A DNA stretch of 55,284 bases from Blastocatellia bacterium (GCA_013697915.1 JACCVY010000155.1:1-55284), one strand, 5' to 3'; counted from the stretch's first letter, positions 16,936 through 27,540 are shown. Notes: generated by a model from the sequence alone, not told the origin. A program made the numbers and translations.

Positions 16936-17703
16936 TCATTCAAATTCGGCAACTACGGGCGCGTGATCGGATGGCCGCTCCCAGGTGCGGGGCTCAATGT
17001 CGATCCATGTATTCCGGCTGCGCGCGATCAGCGGTTTTGTTGCCCACAGGTGATCGATGCGCAAGCCGAGATTGCGGCGAAAAGCGCCGGCGCGGTAATC
17101 CCACCAGGAAAACTGACCGCCCTCCTCATGATGAAGACGAAATGAATCGGTAAAGCCCCAAAGCTTTATTTCATCGAGACCCGCCCGTTCGCCGGTGCTG
17201 CACATGATTCGTTCCTGCCAAAGCTTGGGATTGTGTATGTCGCGATCCTCAGGCGCCACGTTAAAGTCGCCGCAAAGCAACACCGAAGTATCTGGTTGGT
17301 AATTGTGATCAAAGAAACTGCGCAGGCGCTTCATCCAATCAAGTTTGAATTCATATTTCTCCGAACCAACTGACTGCCCGTTAGGAATATAAACGTTAAC
17401 GACCTTTACGCCGTCAATCGTCGCCGCCAGTAAACGCGCGTGCGCGCCTTCCTGATCTTCGTAATTGCCGTGCTGCACTTCTGCGCATTCCTGGCGCGAA
17501 AGAATCGCCACGCCGTTATAACTCTGTTGGCCAAACACGCTCGCGCAATAACCGATATTTGAAAGTTCCGCAAAAGGAAACTTGTCATCGGTGCACTTGG
17601 TTTCCTGAAGACAAAGCACGTCGGGTTCGACCGCCTGAAGCCAGCGAATTAGGTGCGGCAGCCGCGCGAGAATTGAGTTAACGTTCCAGGTTGCGATTTT
17701 CAT
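16936..17703 (-). CDS. xthA: Exodeoxyribonuclease III / AP endonuclease
   Basis: The 255-residue protein starts MKIATWNVNSI, the typical start of the family, so ATG 17703 is chosen over a GTG four codons upstream. Metal and catalytic motifs are all present: LQETKC with the metal-binding glutamate, the tyrosine near VVNVYIPNGQ, LCGDFNVAPEDRDIHNP and, near the end, RPSDHAPVVAEFE with the Asp-His pair. The enzyme cuts DNA at abasic sites and degrades 3' ends in base-excision repair. It is complete and unremarkable. Confidence 0.93.
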   Translation of the reverse strand: MKIATWNVNSILARLPHLIRWLQAVEPDVLCLQETKCTDDKFPFAELSNIGYCASVFGQQSYNGVAILSRQECAEVQHGNYEDQEGAHARLLAATIDGVKVVNVYIPNGQSVGSEKYEFKLDWMKRLRSFFDHNYQPDTSVLLCGDFNVAPEDRDIHNPKLWQERIMCSTGERAGLDEIKLWGFTDSFRLHHEEGGQFSWWDYRAGAFRRNLGLRIDHLWATKPLIARSRNTWIDIEPRTWERPSDHAPVVAEFE

Positions 17704-17712
17704 AGGAGGTAG

Positions 17713-17790
17713 CACAGACTTTAGTCTGTGATGATAACGTGCGCTACATTGAAGTATGTGGAGCTAACCTGCACAGACTCAAGTCTGTGC
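17713..17790. repeat. Two perfect hairpins of the CACAGACT/AGTCTGTG type
   Basis: CACAGACTTTAGTCTGTG at 17713-17730 and GCACAGACTCAAGTCTGTGC at 17771-17790 are each self-complementary and lie 40 bases apart in front of xthA. Half-copies of the same word occur near 30443-30493 (GGACTTTAGTCTGTGCC and ACAGGCTAAAGTC). They look like a dispersed REP-type family of this genome. Confidence 0.7.
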
Positions 17791-17798
17791 CACTAACC

Positions 17799-18959
17799 TC
17801 AAAGCGAAGCGATCAGAGCTGCGATTAATGCGCCGCGTCGTGGAATGTCGTCAAGAATAATATGCTCGTGGGTTGCGTGTGCGCCGTCGCCGGCTATTCC
17901 AAGTCCATCAAGCACTGCTGCTCCGACTGCAGCGGCGAAGTTTCCATCTGAAGCACCGCCTACCTGCGTTTCTTCCAATTCAAAATCCAACGCGCGCGCA
18001 ATCGCTCTGGCTTGTTCATACAATTTGAGAACTTTTTCCGTGCGCTCGAGTGGTGGACGGTTAATTCCGCCTTTAACTGTAAGCCCCACGCGTTCATCAA
18101 ACGCACGCAGGTTCATGATTTCGTGTTCGACGCGAGCGGCCTCGGCGGCGTTGCTGAAGCGCACGTCAACTTCGGCCCGAGCCTCCGACGCAACCACATT
18201 TGAAAGCGTGCCTCCATTGAACACACCGACGTTAACGCTAATACCATCCGACCATCCGTTTAGCGTATGCAGATGTTCCGTTTGACGAGCCAACTCCAGA
18301 ATCGCGCTGGCGCCTTTCTCAGGATCGAGGCCGGCATGCGCAGCGATTCCGCGTGCCTCAATCGTGAACATGCCGGTCCCCTTTCGGCCCGTCTTGACGC
18401 GGCCACCGCTGGCAGGCGGTTCGAGCACTAAGACGGCATGCGATTGACGGGCTTCGGTTTCTACCAGTGCGCGTCCGCTGGCACTTCCTGTTTCCTCGTC
18501 GCATGTCAACAGCAAAACAATTGGATGTTGGTGATGGAAACGATGTGCGACGCAGGCGCTTAGAACCTCCACCGCCAAAGCGCAGTTTGCCTTCATATCA
18601 AAAACACCCGGACCATACGCGCGATTGGCCTCGACGCGCCAGGGCCGTTGTGCCAGAGAGCCGCGCGGATGGACTGTATCCGTGTGTCCCAGAATCATTA
18701 TCGGTGCGGCGTGGGGTGCGTCGCCAACGGCGGTCACGCGCAGATGTTGCCCGTAATTGTTCGTCGCCAACAGTTCCACCTCGACACCATCGATGGTTTG
18801 CGCAGCAGCAGCCAGCAACCCCACGACGGCTTTACTTCCGGCGTCATCGCCCGACGGTGACTCAGTTTCCACCAGCGCCCGCGCGAAAGCGACAATGCTT
18901 TCCTGCCGGCGAGAAAAGTGATTGCTCAGGCTCTTAAGATTGGAAATGGATAGTTCCAT
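17799..18959 (-). CDS. M20-family metallopeptidase/deacylase (carboxypeptidase G2-like)
   Basis: The 386-residue protein has the two-zinc M20 site: a histidine and aspartate in LGHTDTVHPRG, the bridging aspartate in GVFDMKAN, the Glu-Glu pair in TCDEETGSASGRA, and a late histidine in HATHEHIILD. The lid domain (about 175-285) is present. The family hydrolyses amide bonds of N-acylated amino acids or short peptides. The enolase-type racemase gene ends only 11 bases before this start, so the pair is an operon; this suggests an N-acyl- (for example N-succinyl-) amino acid hydrolase. A glutamate carboxypeptidase role is the alternative. Confidence 0.85.
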   Translation of the reverse strand: MELSISNLKSLSNHFSRRQESIVAFARALVETESPSGDDAGSKAVVGLLAAAAQTIDGVEVELLATNNYGQHLRVTAVGDAPHAAPIMILGHTDTVHPRGSLAQRPWRVEANRAYGPGVFDMKANCALAVEVLSACVAHRFHHQHPIVLLLTCDEETGSASGRALVETEARQSHAVLVLEPPASGGRVKTGRKGTGMFTIEARGIAAHAGLDPEKGASAILELARQTEHLHTLNGWSDGISVNVGVFNGGTLSNVVASEARAEVDVRFSNAAEAARVEHEIMNLRAFDERVGLTVKGGINRPPLERTEKVLKLYEQARAIARALDFELEETQVGGASDGNFAAAVGAAVLDGLGIAGDGAHATHEHIILDDIPRRGALIAALIASL

Positions 18960-18970
18960 AGCGATGTTGG

Positions 18971-20080
18971 CTAATTGACGATTTCTTTTCTAACAGCGTG
19001 CGCTTCGATTCTGGACAGCGCGATATCGAAACCAATTCCCGGCTGATCCGGAGCAATGATGGTGCCGTTTGCAGAGACGGACACCGGCGGATCGATGATG
19101 TCTTCTTCCCAATATCGCGAGCTCGCCGAAACATCGCCCGGCAAGGTAAATCCGGAAAGCGTCGCCATCGCGATGTTGTGCGCGCGGCCAATGCCGGACT
19201 CAAGCATGCCGCCGCACCACACCGGAATATTGCCGGCGCGACAGACTTCCTCAACTTTTTTCGCCTGCGCGTGCCCCCCGACGCGCCCCAGTTTCACATT
19301 GATAACGCGGCAAGCACCAATCGCGAGCGCGTGTGCTGCATCGGCGCTTGAGCGAATTGATTCATCGAGACAGACCGCAGTCTTAATCTGTTTCTGCAAC
19401 TCGGAGTGATTGACAATATCATCATGCGCCAATGGTTGTTCAATCATCATCAGACGAAACTGGTCCAACTCGCGAAACAGAGCCACGTCGAACAACGTGT
19501 AAGCAGAATTCGCGTCGACCATCAACTGGATGTCAGGAAAAGTCTTGCGCACGAGCTCAACAATTTCGGCATCCCAGCCGGGTTTAATCTTAATCTTTAT
19601 GCGTTGATAACCGGCCGCTAATTCCCTCGCAATCTTCTCGAGCAAATCTTGAGGCGTGTTTTGAATGCCAATCGAAACACCGCATGGTATTTCACGACGT
19701 TCACCACCTAAATGCTGCCACAGGGGCAGGCCGAGTTGTTTGGCGTCAAGATCCCAACAGGCTGTTTCAATTGCTGCCTTGGCCATGCGATTCCCGCGCA
19801 CTGGCTGCATCAGCTCCCAGACACTGGCCGCGTTTTCAATCTCCTTTTTAAGGACTCTCTGTGCGAGAAAAGTTTTGAGCGTGGACCACGCACTTTCTGT
19901 CCATTCTTCGCAATAGAATGGGCCCTCGCCCGCCGTGCACTCGCCCCAACCTTCCTGCCCATTCTTATCAATCACACGCACAAGGATAATACGGCGCTCG
20001 GTGGTACGACCAAAGCTCGTTTCGAACGGATGCACCAAGGGCAGACGAATTTCGCGCAGCTCGACGGAAGTTATGAACAC
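18971..20080 (-). CDS. Enolase-superfamily N-acylamino acid racemase / o-succinylbenzoate synthase-like enzyme
   Basis: A GTG at 20080 begins the 369-residue protein. It shows the muconate-lactonising subgroup site: the K-x-K pair in [11 protein letters not shown], metal ligands in [17 protein letters not shown] and CLDES, and the second-side lysine in [10 protein letters not shown]. Length and wording fit the MenC/NSAR family whose members either make o-succinylbenzoate for menaquinone or racemise N-succinylamino acids. No other menaquinone gene is nearby, whereas an M20 deacylase follows directly, so N-acylamino acid racemase is the better guess. A transcription terminator of the suf operon lies upstream. 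Confidence 0.82.
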   Translation of the reverse strand: MFITSVELREIRLPLVHPFETSFGRTTERRIILVRVIDKNGQEGWGECTAGEGPFYCEEWTESAWSTLKTFLAQRVLKKEIENAASVWELMQPVRGNRMAKAAIETACWDLDAKQLGLPLWQHLGGERREIPCGVSIGIQNTPQDLLEKIARELAAGYQRIKIKIKPGWDAEIVELVRKTFPDIQLMVDANSAYTLFDVALFRELDQFRLMMIEQPLAHDDIVNHSELQKQIKTAVCLDESIRSSADAAHALAIGACRVINVKLGRVGGHAQAKKVEEVCRAGNIPVWCGGMLESGIGRAHNIAMATLSGFTLPGDVSASSRYWEEDIIDPPVSVSANGTIIAPDQPGIGFDIALSRIEAHAVRKEIVN

Positions 20081-20149
20081 TCTTTGAATGCCTTACCGGA
20101 TTTAATGGAGCGGAAATATTATTGCACGCGTATTGAGGTTTTCCGCAGC

Positions 20150-20184
20150 CGCAAAAAATGAAAAACGGCCGCCAGGGACCGTTT
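20150..20184 (-). terminator. Terminator of the suf operon
   Basis: On the minus strand AAACGGTCC pairs with GGCCGTTT (8 base pairs with one bulged T, loop CTGGC), corresponding to 20163-20184, and a T-rich tail follows (20150-20162). It lies 24 bases after the sufU stop and separates the suf genes from the racemase/deacylase pair. Confidence 0.65.
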
Positions 20185-20207
20185 GTGATTTACATTTTGC
20201 CGAAGGT

Positions 20208-20657
20208 CTATTCCGTGGAAGCGAGGGCTTCGTTATTCAACGCCGCGTGCATCGTGTGCCACGCGAGCGTAGCGCACTTCACGCGCACCGGAAATTCACG
20301 CACACCTGAGAAAACCTTCAGGTTTCCCAAACGCTCCGCTACGTTCTCTTTATCCGAGTCGCTGGTCACCATTTCATGAAAAGAACTGAAAAGCTGTTCG
20401 GCGTCCTGCTTGCTCTTTCCCTTCACCGCCTGCGTCATCATGCTGGCGGCAGCTTTGGAGATAGCGCAACCTGAACCTTCGAAACTTATTTCCTTTACCG
20501 CATCGTCTTCGAGGTTTAGATAGACCGTCAGGTGGTCGCCGCAAAGCGGGTTGAATCCTTCCGCCGAATGGTTCGCGCTCTCGAGCTTGCGAAAATTCCG
20601 CGGCTTCTTATTGTGATCCAGGATGACCTGTTGGTATAGCTCGCTGAGTTCAGACAT
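20208..20657 (-). CDS. sufU: SufU-type iron-sulfur cluster assembly protein
   Basis: The 149-residue protein has the three cysteines of the IscU/SufU fold: NPLCGDHL, GSGCAISKAAASMM and RVKCATLAWH. The insert between the second and third cysteine (about 85-115) and the RVKCATLAWH ending mark it as SufU rather than IscU. SufU passes persulfide from SufS through a zinc-bound cysteine site. It is the last gene of the suf operon, 116 bases after sufS, followed by a terminator. No sufE or sufA gene is present, which fits a SufU-type system. Confidence 0.92.
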   Translation of the reverse strand: MSELSELYQQVILDHNKKPRNFRKLESANHSAEGFNPLCGDHLTVYLNLEDDAVKEISFEGSGCAISKAAASMMTQAVKGKSKQDAEQLFSSFHEMVTSDSDKENVAERLGNLKVFSGVREFPVRVKCATLAWHTMHAALNNEALASTE

Positions 20658-20773
20658 ATCGAAATCCGTGAACCGTGAACTGTGAACTGTGAACCGTAAA
20701 TCGTAGGGGCTTCGCGATGGGCGATCCCGCTTAAGCGTTCCCGGTTTCCGGTTGACGGTTCCCGGTTCCCCGT
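20658..20773. repeat. Degenerate repeats of GTGAAC and TTCCCGG units between sufS and sufU
   Basis: The stretch holds GTGAACCGTGAACTGTGAAC-like units at about 20668-20697 and, in the opposite sense, units such as CGGTTTCCGGTTGACGGTTC around 20740-20765. Together they can fold into an imperfect stem within the operon message. No coding potential is seen. Confidence 0.55.
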
Positions 20774-22036
<1,263 letters not shown>

Positions 22037-22040
22037 GAGA

Positions 22041-23378
22041 TTACGCTTCGAGCCGCGCATTCAGCCGATGCAGCACTGCTTTGTCCAGCTCATTACGGAT
22101 CGAATCAAGTTTGATTTTCGCGATAACTTCTTCAGCGAAACCGTAGGTCAAAAGATTCCGTCCCAGGTCGGGATGAATACCGCGCGTCTCAAGGTAAAAC
22201 AGTTCGTCTTCGTCAATTTGTCCTACCGCTGCGCCGTGTGCGCACTTGACGTCATCCGCCAGAATCTCCAACTGCGGCTTCGTATCTACCCGCGCATCGT
22301 TTGAGAGCAGCAAATTCTTATTCGTCTGCATAGCGTCAGTCTTCTGCGCGTTGTGCCGCACAAAAACTTTGCCATTAAAAACGGCGCGCGACTTGCCGTC
22401 CAGAATGCCTTTGTAAAGTTGATGGCTGGTGCAATTCGGCTGACGATGATCGATTACTGAGTGCGTGTCAGCGTGCTGGTCGCCAGTAACAAGATAAAGA
22501 CCATCAACCCAGCACTCCGCTCCTTCGTGGTCCATTGTCACCACAATGTCATGCCTGGAAAGCTTGGCGCCAAACGTTATTGTCGTTGTGTCATAGCTCG
22601 AGTTTCGCCCCAGTCCAACCGCTGTGGTGGCGATGTGAAAAGCCTCGACGCTTTCACGCTGCACCTTGTAATGTTCCAACCGCGCGCCTTCTTCGAGTAC
22701 AACTTCGACCACGCCATTCGTTAAGTACTCTGATGCTGGTCCGCTCACATAGTTTTCAATGATGGTAGCCGTGCTGTTTTCTCCGGCAATAACCAGCACG
22801 CGCGGAAAGTTTGCAATGCGCTCGCTTTTGGCGATGAACAGGAGGTGTATGGGCGCTTCAACTATTACGCCTTTGGGAATGTAAAGAAATGCGCCGTGAT
22901 CGATGAATGCCGTGTTGAGCGCAGTGAAACCGTTTACGACGTAGTCGGCCTGACGCGCCAGATGAGTGCGCACAATGTCACTATAACGTTCGTCGGCCAT
23001 CGCCTGGCCCAAATCGATTGCGACGACTTGGTGTGGAAGCCCAGCCAACGCTGACAGATCGCTTCGCAAGGCGCCATCGACGAAAACCAATTGACTCGCA
23101 CTCGTCTCAGGAACAGCAACGCATTGTTCAAGTTCCGGCTGCGAACTCGGGACCAATTCGGATGAGACTAAGGGTTGGAAGTCAGCCCTGGCGATTGCTG
23201 CGACGTTTGTATATTTCCATTCCTCTTCCTTGACGGAGGGAAAGCCTAGCTCTACAAACCGCGCCATAGCGCCCTGGCGCAACTGGCTTAGTCGCGACGA
23301 GCCCTCAGCAAATTCGCTCTCTTGCAGGCCACGGAACGCCTGCTGATAAGAATTCTCTTTTTGTAGTTCGGTAACCAT
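22041..23378 (-). CDS. sufD: Fe-S cluster assembly scaffold protein SufD
   Basis: ATG 23378 is chosen; a GTG at 23393 would overlap sufC by 11 bases. The 445-residue product has the right-handed beta-helix core of SufB/SufD and the family wording LVFVDGALRSDLS, EVVLEEGARLEHYKVQRES, LDGKSRAVFNGKVFV, and the conserved C-terminal CAHGAAVGQIDEDELFYLETRG. The histidine of HGA corresponds to the cluster-related SufD histidine. SufD forms the SufBC2D scaffold with SufB and SufC. Confidence 0.93.
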   Translation of the reverse strand: MVTELQKENSYQQAFRGLQESEFAEGSSRLSQLRQGAMARFVELGFPSVKEEEWKYTNVAAIARADFQPLVSSELVPSSQPELEQCVAVPETSASQLVFVDGALRSDLSALAGLPHQVVAIDLGQAMADERYSDIVRTHLARQADYVVNGFTALNTAFIDHGAFLYIPKGVIVEAPIHLLFIAKSERIANFPRVLVIAGENSTATIIENYVSGPASEYLTNGVVEVVLEEGARLEHYKVQRESVEAFHIATTAVGLGRNSSYDTTTITFGAKLSRHDIVVTMDHEGAECWVDGLYLVTGDQHADTHSVIDHRQPNCTSHQLYKGILDGKSRAVFNGKVFVRHNAQKTDAMQTNKNLLLSNDARVDTKPQLEILADDVKCAHGAAVGQIDEDELFYLETRGIHPDLGRNLLTYGFAEEVIAKIKLDSIRNELDKAVLHRLNARLEA

Positions 23379-23382
23379 TTCT

Positions 23383-24159
23383 CTAGTTTGCACCTGCGCC
23401 CGCGCCGTTATTTTCCGGTGCTGCCTTCAACCAGTCATAACCCTTCTGTTCGAGTTCAAGCGCCAACTCTTTGCCACCCTCTTTGGCGATCCGGCCATTA
23501 GCCAACACGTGAACAAACTGCGGCACAATGTAATCGAGCAGTCGCTGATAGTGCGTCACCAGGATCACGGCGTTGTTCGCGTTGTGAAGTTGATTGACGC
23601 CGCCGGCTACGATTCTTAAGGCGTCGATGTCCAGGCCCGAATCGGTTTCATCAAGCACCGCCAACTTTGGTTCGAGCACCGCCATCTGCAGAATTTCGTT
23701 GCGCTTCTTCTCGCCACCGGAGAATCCTTCATTGACTGAACGCGTCATGAAACTAGCGTCCATTTCCACTACCTTGGCACGCTCCTTTAATAAATCTTTA
23801 AACTCGAGCGGATCGAGTTCCTCTTCGCCGAGGTGCTTACGCTTCTCGTTATACGCGAGCCGAAGGAATTGAGCGTTTGAAACGCCCGGGACCTCGATTG
23901 GATATTGAAACGCCATGAAGATGCCCTCGCGCGCACGTTCGTCCGGGGCCAACTCGAGTAGGTTCTTGCCCTCGTAAAGCACTTCACCTTTTGTGACTTG
24001 ATACGCCGGGTGCCCCGACAGGACTTTCGCCAGCGTCGACTTGCCCGAGCCGTTCGGCCCCATGATGGCGTGAATCTCGCCTTTGTTTACGGTGAGATTG
24101 ATCCCTTTCAGGATTTCATTCCCATCGATTCCCGCATGTAAGTTTTTGATTTCTAACAT
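23383..24159 (-). CDS. sufC: Fe-S assembly ATPase SufC
   Basis: A 258-residue ABC-type ATPase with Walker [15 protein letters not shown], the Q-loop MAFQYP, signature [12 protein letters not shown], Walker [17 protein letters not shown] and the H-loop VTHYQRLL. The DETDSGLD wording is characteristic of SufC. It powers shape changes of the SufBC2D complex. A slightly long C-terminal tail ([13 protein letters not shown]) is seen. The gene is 103 bases after sufB, a gap filled by a hairpin. Confidence 0.95.
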   Translation of the reverse strand: MLEIKNLHAGIDGNEILKGINLTVNKGEIHAIMGPNGSGKSTLAKVLSGHPAYQVTKGEVLYEGKNLLELAPDERAREGIFMAFQYPIEVPGVSNAQFLRLAYNEKRKHLGEEELDPLEFKDLLKERAKVVEMDASFMTRSVNEGFSGGEKKRNEILQMAVLEPKLAVLDETDSGLDIDALRIVAGGVNQLHNANNAVILVTHYQRLLDYIVPQFVHVLANGRIAKEGGKELALELEQKGYDWLKAAPENNGAGAGAN

Positions 24160-24199
24160 GAAAATAATTTACTCCGTAAATTCTTTGGTCATAGGAATC

Positions 24200-24244
24200 G
24201 GGTGCCAGGCGCCGGTCAAGCAATCTTTCCGGCACCTGACACCC
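24200..24244 (-). repeat. Hairpin between sufB and sufC
   Basis: GGGTGCCAGGCGCCGG (24200-24215) and CCGGCACCTGACACCC (24229-24244) pair with two mismatches over a 13-base loop. No T run follows in the minus-strand sense, so it is not a classical terminator. It may be a repeat copy or an mRNA stability element that sets sufB against sufCDSU levels. Confidence 0.5.
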
Positions 24245-24262
24245 GACACCCAGCACCTTCAG

Positions 24263-25699
24263 TTATCCAACGCTGCCTTCCAGCTTCAAGCCAAGTAACC
24301 GCTGCGCTTCGACCGCAAATTCCATCGGTAACTGCAAAAACACATCCTTGCAGAAACCGTTGATGATCAGGGAAACCGCGTCTTCCTGCGAAATGCCGCG
24401 CTGCTGAAGATAGAACAATTGCTCCTCGCTGATCTTCGAGGTGGAAGCTTCGTGCTCAACACTAGAGCTGTTGTTCATTACCTCAATATAGGGAAACGTA
24501 TTCGCGCCACAATTCGATCCAATCAGCATCGAATCGCACTGCGTGTAGTTGCGCGCGCCTTCCGCTTTCGGCATCACCTTAACCAACCCGCGATAGCTGT
24601 TGTTCGACTTGCCCGCGGCAATTCCTTTCGAGATGATCGTCGAGCGCGTATTCTTGCCGAGATGGATCATCTTTGTGCCGGTGTCGGCCTGCTGCGCGTG
24701 ATTGGTTAACGCCACCGAATAAAACTCACCAATCGAGTTGTCGCCCTGCAGTATGCACGAAGGGTACTTCCACGTTATCGCCGAACCCGTTTCAACCTGC
24801 GTCCAGGAAATTTTCGAGTTGTGACCGGCACACTTGCCGCGCTTGGTCACGAAGTTATAGATACCGCCGACGCCTTCTTCATCGCCCGCATACCAATTCT
24901 GCACGGTTGAATATTTGATTTGCGCATCGTCGAGCGCTACCAGCTCGACTACCGCCGCGTGCAACTGGTTCTTATCAAACTTCGGAGCAGTGCAACCTTC
25001 GAGATAAGAAACGTGAGAGCCCTCTTCGGCTACTATCAGCGTTCTTTCAAACTGTCCCGACTCGGAATTATTAATCCTGAAGTAGGTGGACAGTTCCATA
25101 GGACAGCGCACGCCCTTGGGGATGAAACAGAACGAGCCATCGGAAAAGACTGCGCTGTTAAGCGCTGCAAAAAAGTTATCGTTCGTCGGCACCACGGAAC
25201 CGAGATACTTCTTAATGAGATCGGGATAGTCGCGAATCGCTTCCGTAAATGAGCAGAAGATCACCCCGTGCTTCTTCAGCTTCTCTTTATAGGTTGTGGC
25301 TACCGAAACCGAGTCAAACACAGCATCCACAGCTACGTTGGCAAGTTGTTTCTGCTCGGTCAAAGGGATGCCTAACTTCTCGAACGTGCGCAACAATTCG
25401 GGATCAACTTCATCAAGGCTGGCTAAGGCAGCCTTTCGCTTGGGCGCGCTGTAGTAGATAACGTCCTGGTAGTTGATTTCGGGATAGGAAATGTTCGGCC
25501 AGTGTTTCGGCTCGGTCATGGTCAACCAATGACGATAAGCCTTGAGACGAAACTCCAACATCCAGTCCGGCTCATTTTTCTTCGCTACGATCAGACGAAT
25601 CGTGTCTTCCGACAAACCACGAGGGATAACATCGGATTCGATGTCAGTTACGAAACCGTATTTGTATTCCTGCTGACTTAATAGTTCTGCTGTGCTCAT
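24263..25699 (-). CDS. sufB: Fe-S cluster assembly scaffold protein SufB
   Basis: The 478-residue protein begins [20 protein letters not shown] and follows the SufB pattern throughout: [68 protein letters not shown] and [20 protein letters not shown] near the end. The cysteine of the [20 protein letters not shown]-like segment here reads [13 protein letters not shown]. SufB is the core on which clusters are built. It is the first structural gene after the rrf2 regulator, 27 bases downstream. Confidence 0.95.
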   Translation of the reverse strand: MSTAELLSQQEYKYGFVTDIESDVIPRGLSEDTIRLIVAKKNEPDWMLEFRLKAYRHWLTMTEPKHWPNISYPEINYQDVIYYSAPKRKAALASLDEVDPELLRTFEKLGIPLTEQKQLANVAVDAVFDSVSVATTYKEKLKKHGVIFCSFTEAIRDYPDLIKKYLGSVVPTNDNFFAALNSAVFSDGSFCFIPKGVRCPMELSTYFRINNSESGQFERTLIVAEEGSHVSYLEGCTAPKFDKNQLHAAVVELVALDDAQIKYSTVQNWYAGDEEGVGGIYNFVTKRGKCAGHNSKISWTQVETGSAITWKYPSCILQGDNSIGEFYSVALTNHAQQADTGTKMIHLGKNTRSTIISKGIAAGKSNNSYRGLVKVMPKAEGARNYTQCDSMLIGSNCGANTFPYIEVMNNSSSVEHEASTSKISEEQLFYLQQRGISQEDAVSLIINGFCKDVFLQLPMEFAVEAQRLLGLKLEGSVG

Positions 25700-25726
25700 T
25701 TGTATTATGACCGCATCCAGCGGCTG

Positions 25727-26215
25727 TCACGCTTGCACGTGACTAGTCTCCAATTTGGTTCTTGAACTCTGAATTTTATGTAAGACCGCGTCGACGTTGG
25801 CTTCTGTTCCCAACAGTTGCGACAGCGTGATGTCGGACAATGCGTTGTCGACAATCTGGTGCAGCTCAACGATGACTGGCCGGATGCCGCAATCACCGGT
25901 GTGCACACATGAATCCAAAACGCCTGCATAACTCTTGCAATGCGTTTCGACGCGCTCATCGTCGAGCACGCTGATAACTTCGTTCAAATGAATATCCGCC
26001 GCAGAACGCGCAAGTCGATACCCACCCTTGGTGCCCCGCTGCGACTGGACCAAGCCGGCCTTGTTTAAAATCCACATCAGCTTGCCGGCATTCGCAACTG
26101 AGATCCCTTCCAGCCGCGCAATCTGCGCGAGGGTCAGCGACTCGTCCTGCACATCGGCACGCGCGAGCTGCAGCAAACAGCGTAATCCATATTCTTCTTG
26201 TGCAGATATCTTCAT
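25727..26215 (-). CDS. Rrf2-family transcription regulator of the suf operon
   Basis: ATG 26215 (MKISAQEEYGLRCLLQLA) is the family start; an upstream ATG at 26251 is rejected because it would lie inside the promoter. The 162-residue protein has the winged helix-turn-helix (about 1-70, including ISVANAGKLMWILNKAGLV and GTKGGYRLAR) and three cysteines near the middle, C-x9-C-x5-C (HCKSYAGVLDSCVHTGDCG), suited to holding an Fe-S cluster as in IscR and SufR. It most likely senses cluster status and represses its own operon through the inverted repeat at 26244-26279. Confidence 0.88.
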   Translation of the reverse strand: MKISAQEEYGLRCLLQLARADVQDESLTLAQIARLEGISVANAGKLMWILNKAGLVQSQRGTKGGYRLARSAADIHLNEVISVLDDERVETHCKSYAGVLDSCVHTGDCGIRPVIVELHQIVDNALSDITLSQLLGTEANVDAVLHKIQSSRTKLETSHVQA

Positions 26216-26240
26216 CGGTTTGTTCACTGGGAACAGAAGC

Positions 26241-26279
26241 AGTTTAACCAATCCTTACTTTTAAGTCAACATTGGTTAA
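26241..26279 (-). promoter_or_regulatory. suf promoter with an Rrf2-type operator
   Basis: On the minus strand a -35 box TTGACT (26269-26264) and a -10 box TAAACT (26246-26241) are exactly 17 bases apart. A perfect 9-base inverted repeat brackets the promoter: ATTGGTTAA at 26271-26279 and TTAACCAAT at 26244-26252 on the plus strand. One arm covers the -10 edge and the other lies just behind the -35 box. The position fits autorepression by the Rrf2 protein encoded directly downstream. Confidence 0.8.
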
Positions 26280-26327
26280 GCGCTTTTACTTGTTGGAGAT
26301 GCGCCAAACGGTCGGACCAATTTGGGG

Positions 26328-27491
26328 TTAGAGTGTGAAGTTAAAGTCGATGTAGCCGCTGACGCGAACCGGCTGGCCTTCGCTAAAAGAGGGGGCAAAG
26401 ATCCATTGCTTCGCGGCACCTTCGGCGGCAGGGCGGAGTAGAGCGGGTCCGTCCGATTTCGGCACTTCGATGACCTTGCCGTGCTCATTGAGAATCACGT
26501 ACACGCGCACCAGGCCCGCCATTCCCATCTGCCTGGCGACCGTTGGATAGTGAGGCAGGACTCTCTTGGCTGCAATTGAGTTTAGTGAACCCTTATCGAC
26601 AGGTTTCGCCAGGTCCTCTGGAACGACCGATGTTGGACTGACGTTAGGTCCCGCAACCTCTTGATCGGGTTGCTGTTCAGCAGATGTGGTACTAACCCGA
26701 TTGGATCCGGTTTGCGGCTGCGCCACAGCGCCCGTTTTCACGATCGTCGTGGAGGTTGTTGGGGTTTCTGATTTACGCGCCGGCAGCACTGGCATGGCGC
26801 CAAGCGAAGCAACCTGCGTTTCTGAAGATGCCAGCACCTCGCGCACACCCGAGTATTCGCGGGACCAGACTGCTTGGTCGTCGGCGTCTTTTGCCAACGC
26901 TAGCCGCAGTCCCAGTACATCTTCCAACAACGACAAAGAGTCGTACGCCTTGCGGCCCGCGGATATCGTTTTAGCCTGCGCAACCATGCGCTCGAGCAGC
27001 GCTCTCAGGCGATTCAAGTCGTTCGCCGCTTCGGGCTGGAGGTTTGCATCCGCGACGTTGATGCCAAAACTACGATAACGCGCGAGGTGACCACGAGCTC
27101 CATTGATCGCCTGACCGGCAAGTGCAAAATAAGTTCGCAGCGAATCTTCATTACTGCCCGCGTCGGATTTGAAGCTTTCGTCGAGCAGCGCCTCGGCCCG
27201 CGTGTAATTCCCGGCTTCCAGATAGACGTTCATGAGCATGACCGAAGTGATATTGCGAAGTGCAGGTTCTTTGGTCGCAGCTCTAACCGATTCGAGCTCA
27301 GTGGCTGCGGTTTCCAACTGGTGAGCGGCCATCAACGCCTTAGCGCGTTCGATGCGACCCTGATCCACCTCCGCAGACTTTGCGGCATCAATGAAGGATT
27401 GGGCCTGTAAGCTTGCACAGCAAAGAAGAAAAACTACCAGGATGGGAACAGTTCGCAGCACTCGAGGGGCGAAGGACAAGATTCGGTTCAC
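26328..27491 (-). CDS. Exported protein with a TonB C-terminal domain
   Basis: A GTG at 27491 follows AGGAGA. The 387-residue protein has a signal sequence (1-30, cleavage near SLQAQS), a helical region (35-210) with TPR-like spacing, a Thr/Ser/Pro/Gln-rich linker (about 225-290), and a TonB_C domain (about 300-387; AKRVLPHYPTVARQMGMAGL, then VYVILNEHGKV and WIFAPSFSEGQPV). Classical TonB keeps an inner-membrane anchor; here the N-terminal hydrophobic stretch could be anchor or cleaved signal. No exbB/exbD lies nearby. Proteins of this type are common in Acidobacteriota. Confidence 0.8.
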   Translation of the reverse strand: MNRILSFAPRVLRTVPILVVFLLCCASLQAQSFIDAAKSAEVDQGRIERAKALMAAHQLETAATELESVRAATKEPALRNITSVMLMNVYLEAGNYTRAEALLDESFKSDAGSNEDSLRTYFALAGQAINGARGHLARYRSFGINVADANLQPEAANDLNRLRALLERMVAQAKTISAGRKAYDSLSLLEDVLGLRLALAKDADDQAVWSREYSGVREVLASSETQVASLGAMPVLPARKSETPTTSTTIVKTGAVAQPQTGSNRVSTTSAEQQPDQEVAGPNVSPTSVVPEDLAKPVDKGSLNSIAAKRVLPHYPTVARQMGMAGLVRVYVILNEHGKVIEVPKSDGPALLRPAAEGAAKQWIFAPSFSEGQPVRVSGYIDFNFTL

Positions 27492-27509
27492 TAATTACTC
27501 TCCTAATAT

Positions 27510-27540
27510 AAATGCAAAAGCGAGCGTAAAACGCTCGCTT
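27510..27540 (-). terminator. Terminator between the TonB-C gene and the amidohydrolase gene
   Basis: AAGCGAGCG (27518-27526) pairs with CGCTCGCTT (27532-27540) over a 5-base loop. In the minus sense the stem is followed by TTTTGCATTT. The 9-base-pair stem is perfect. It lies 19 bases upstream of the TonB-C start and 70 bases after the amidohydrolase stop, so it should end the nucleoside block transcript. Confidence 0.65.

Noticed and set aside
17704-17715. GTG start of exonuclease III four codons upstream
   Set aside because: The family begins with MKIATWN, and the upstream codons come from a repeat.
18971-20080. MenC (menaquinone synthesis) as the firm call
   Set aside because: No other menaquinone gene is near and an M20 deacylase is coupled to it; left open between the two activities.
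24200-24244. Riboswitch or terminator between sufB and sufC
   Set aside because: Only a simple imperfect hairpin is seen, with no T run and no known aptamer pattern.
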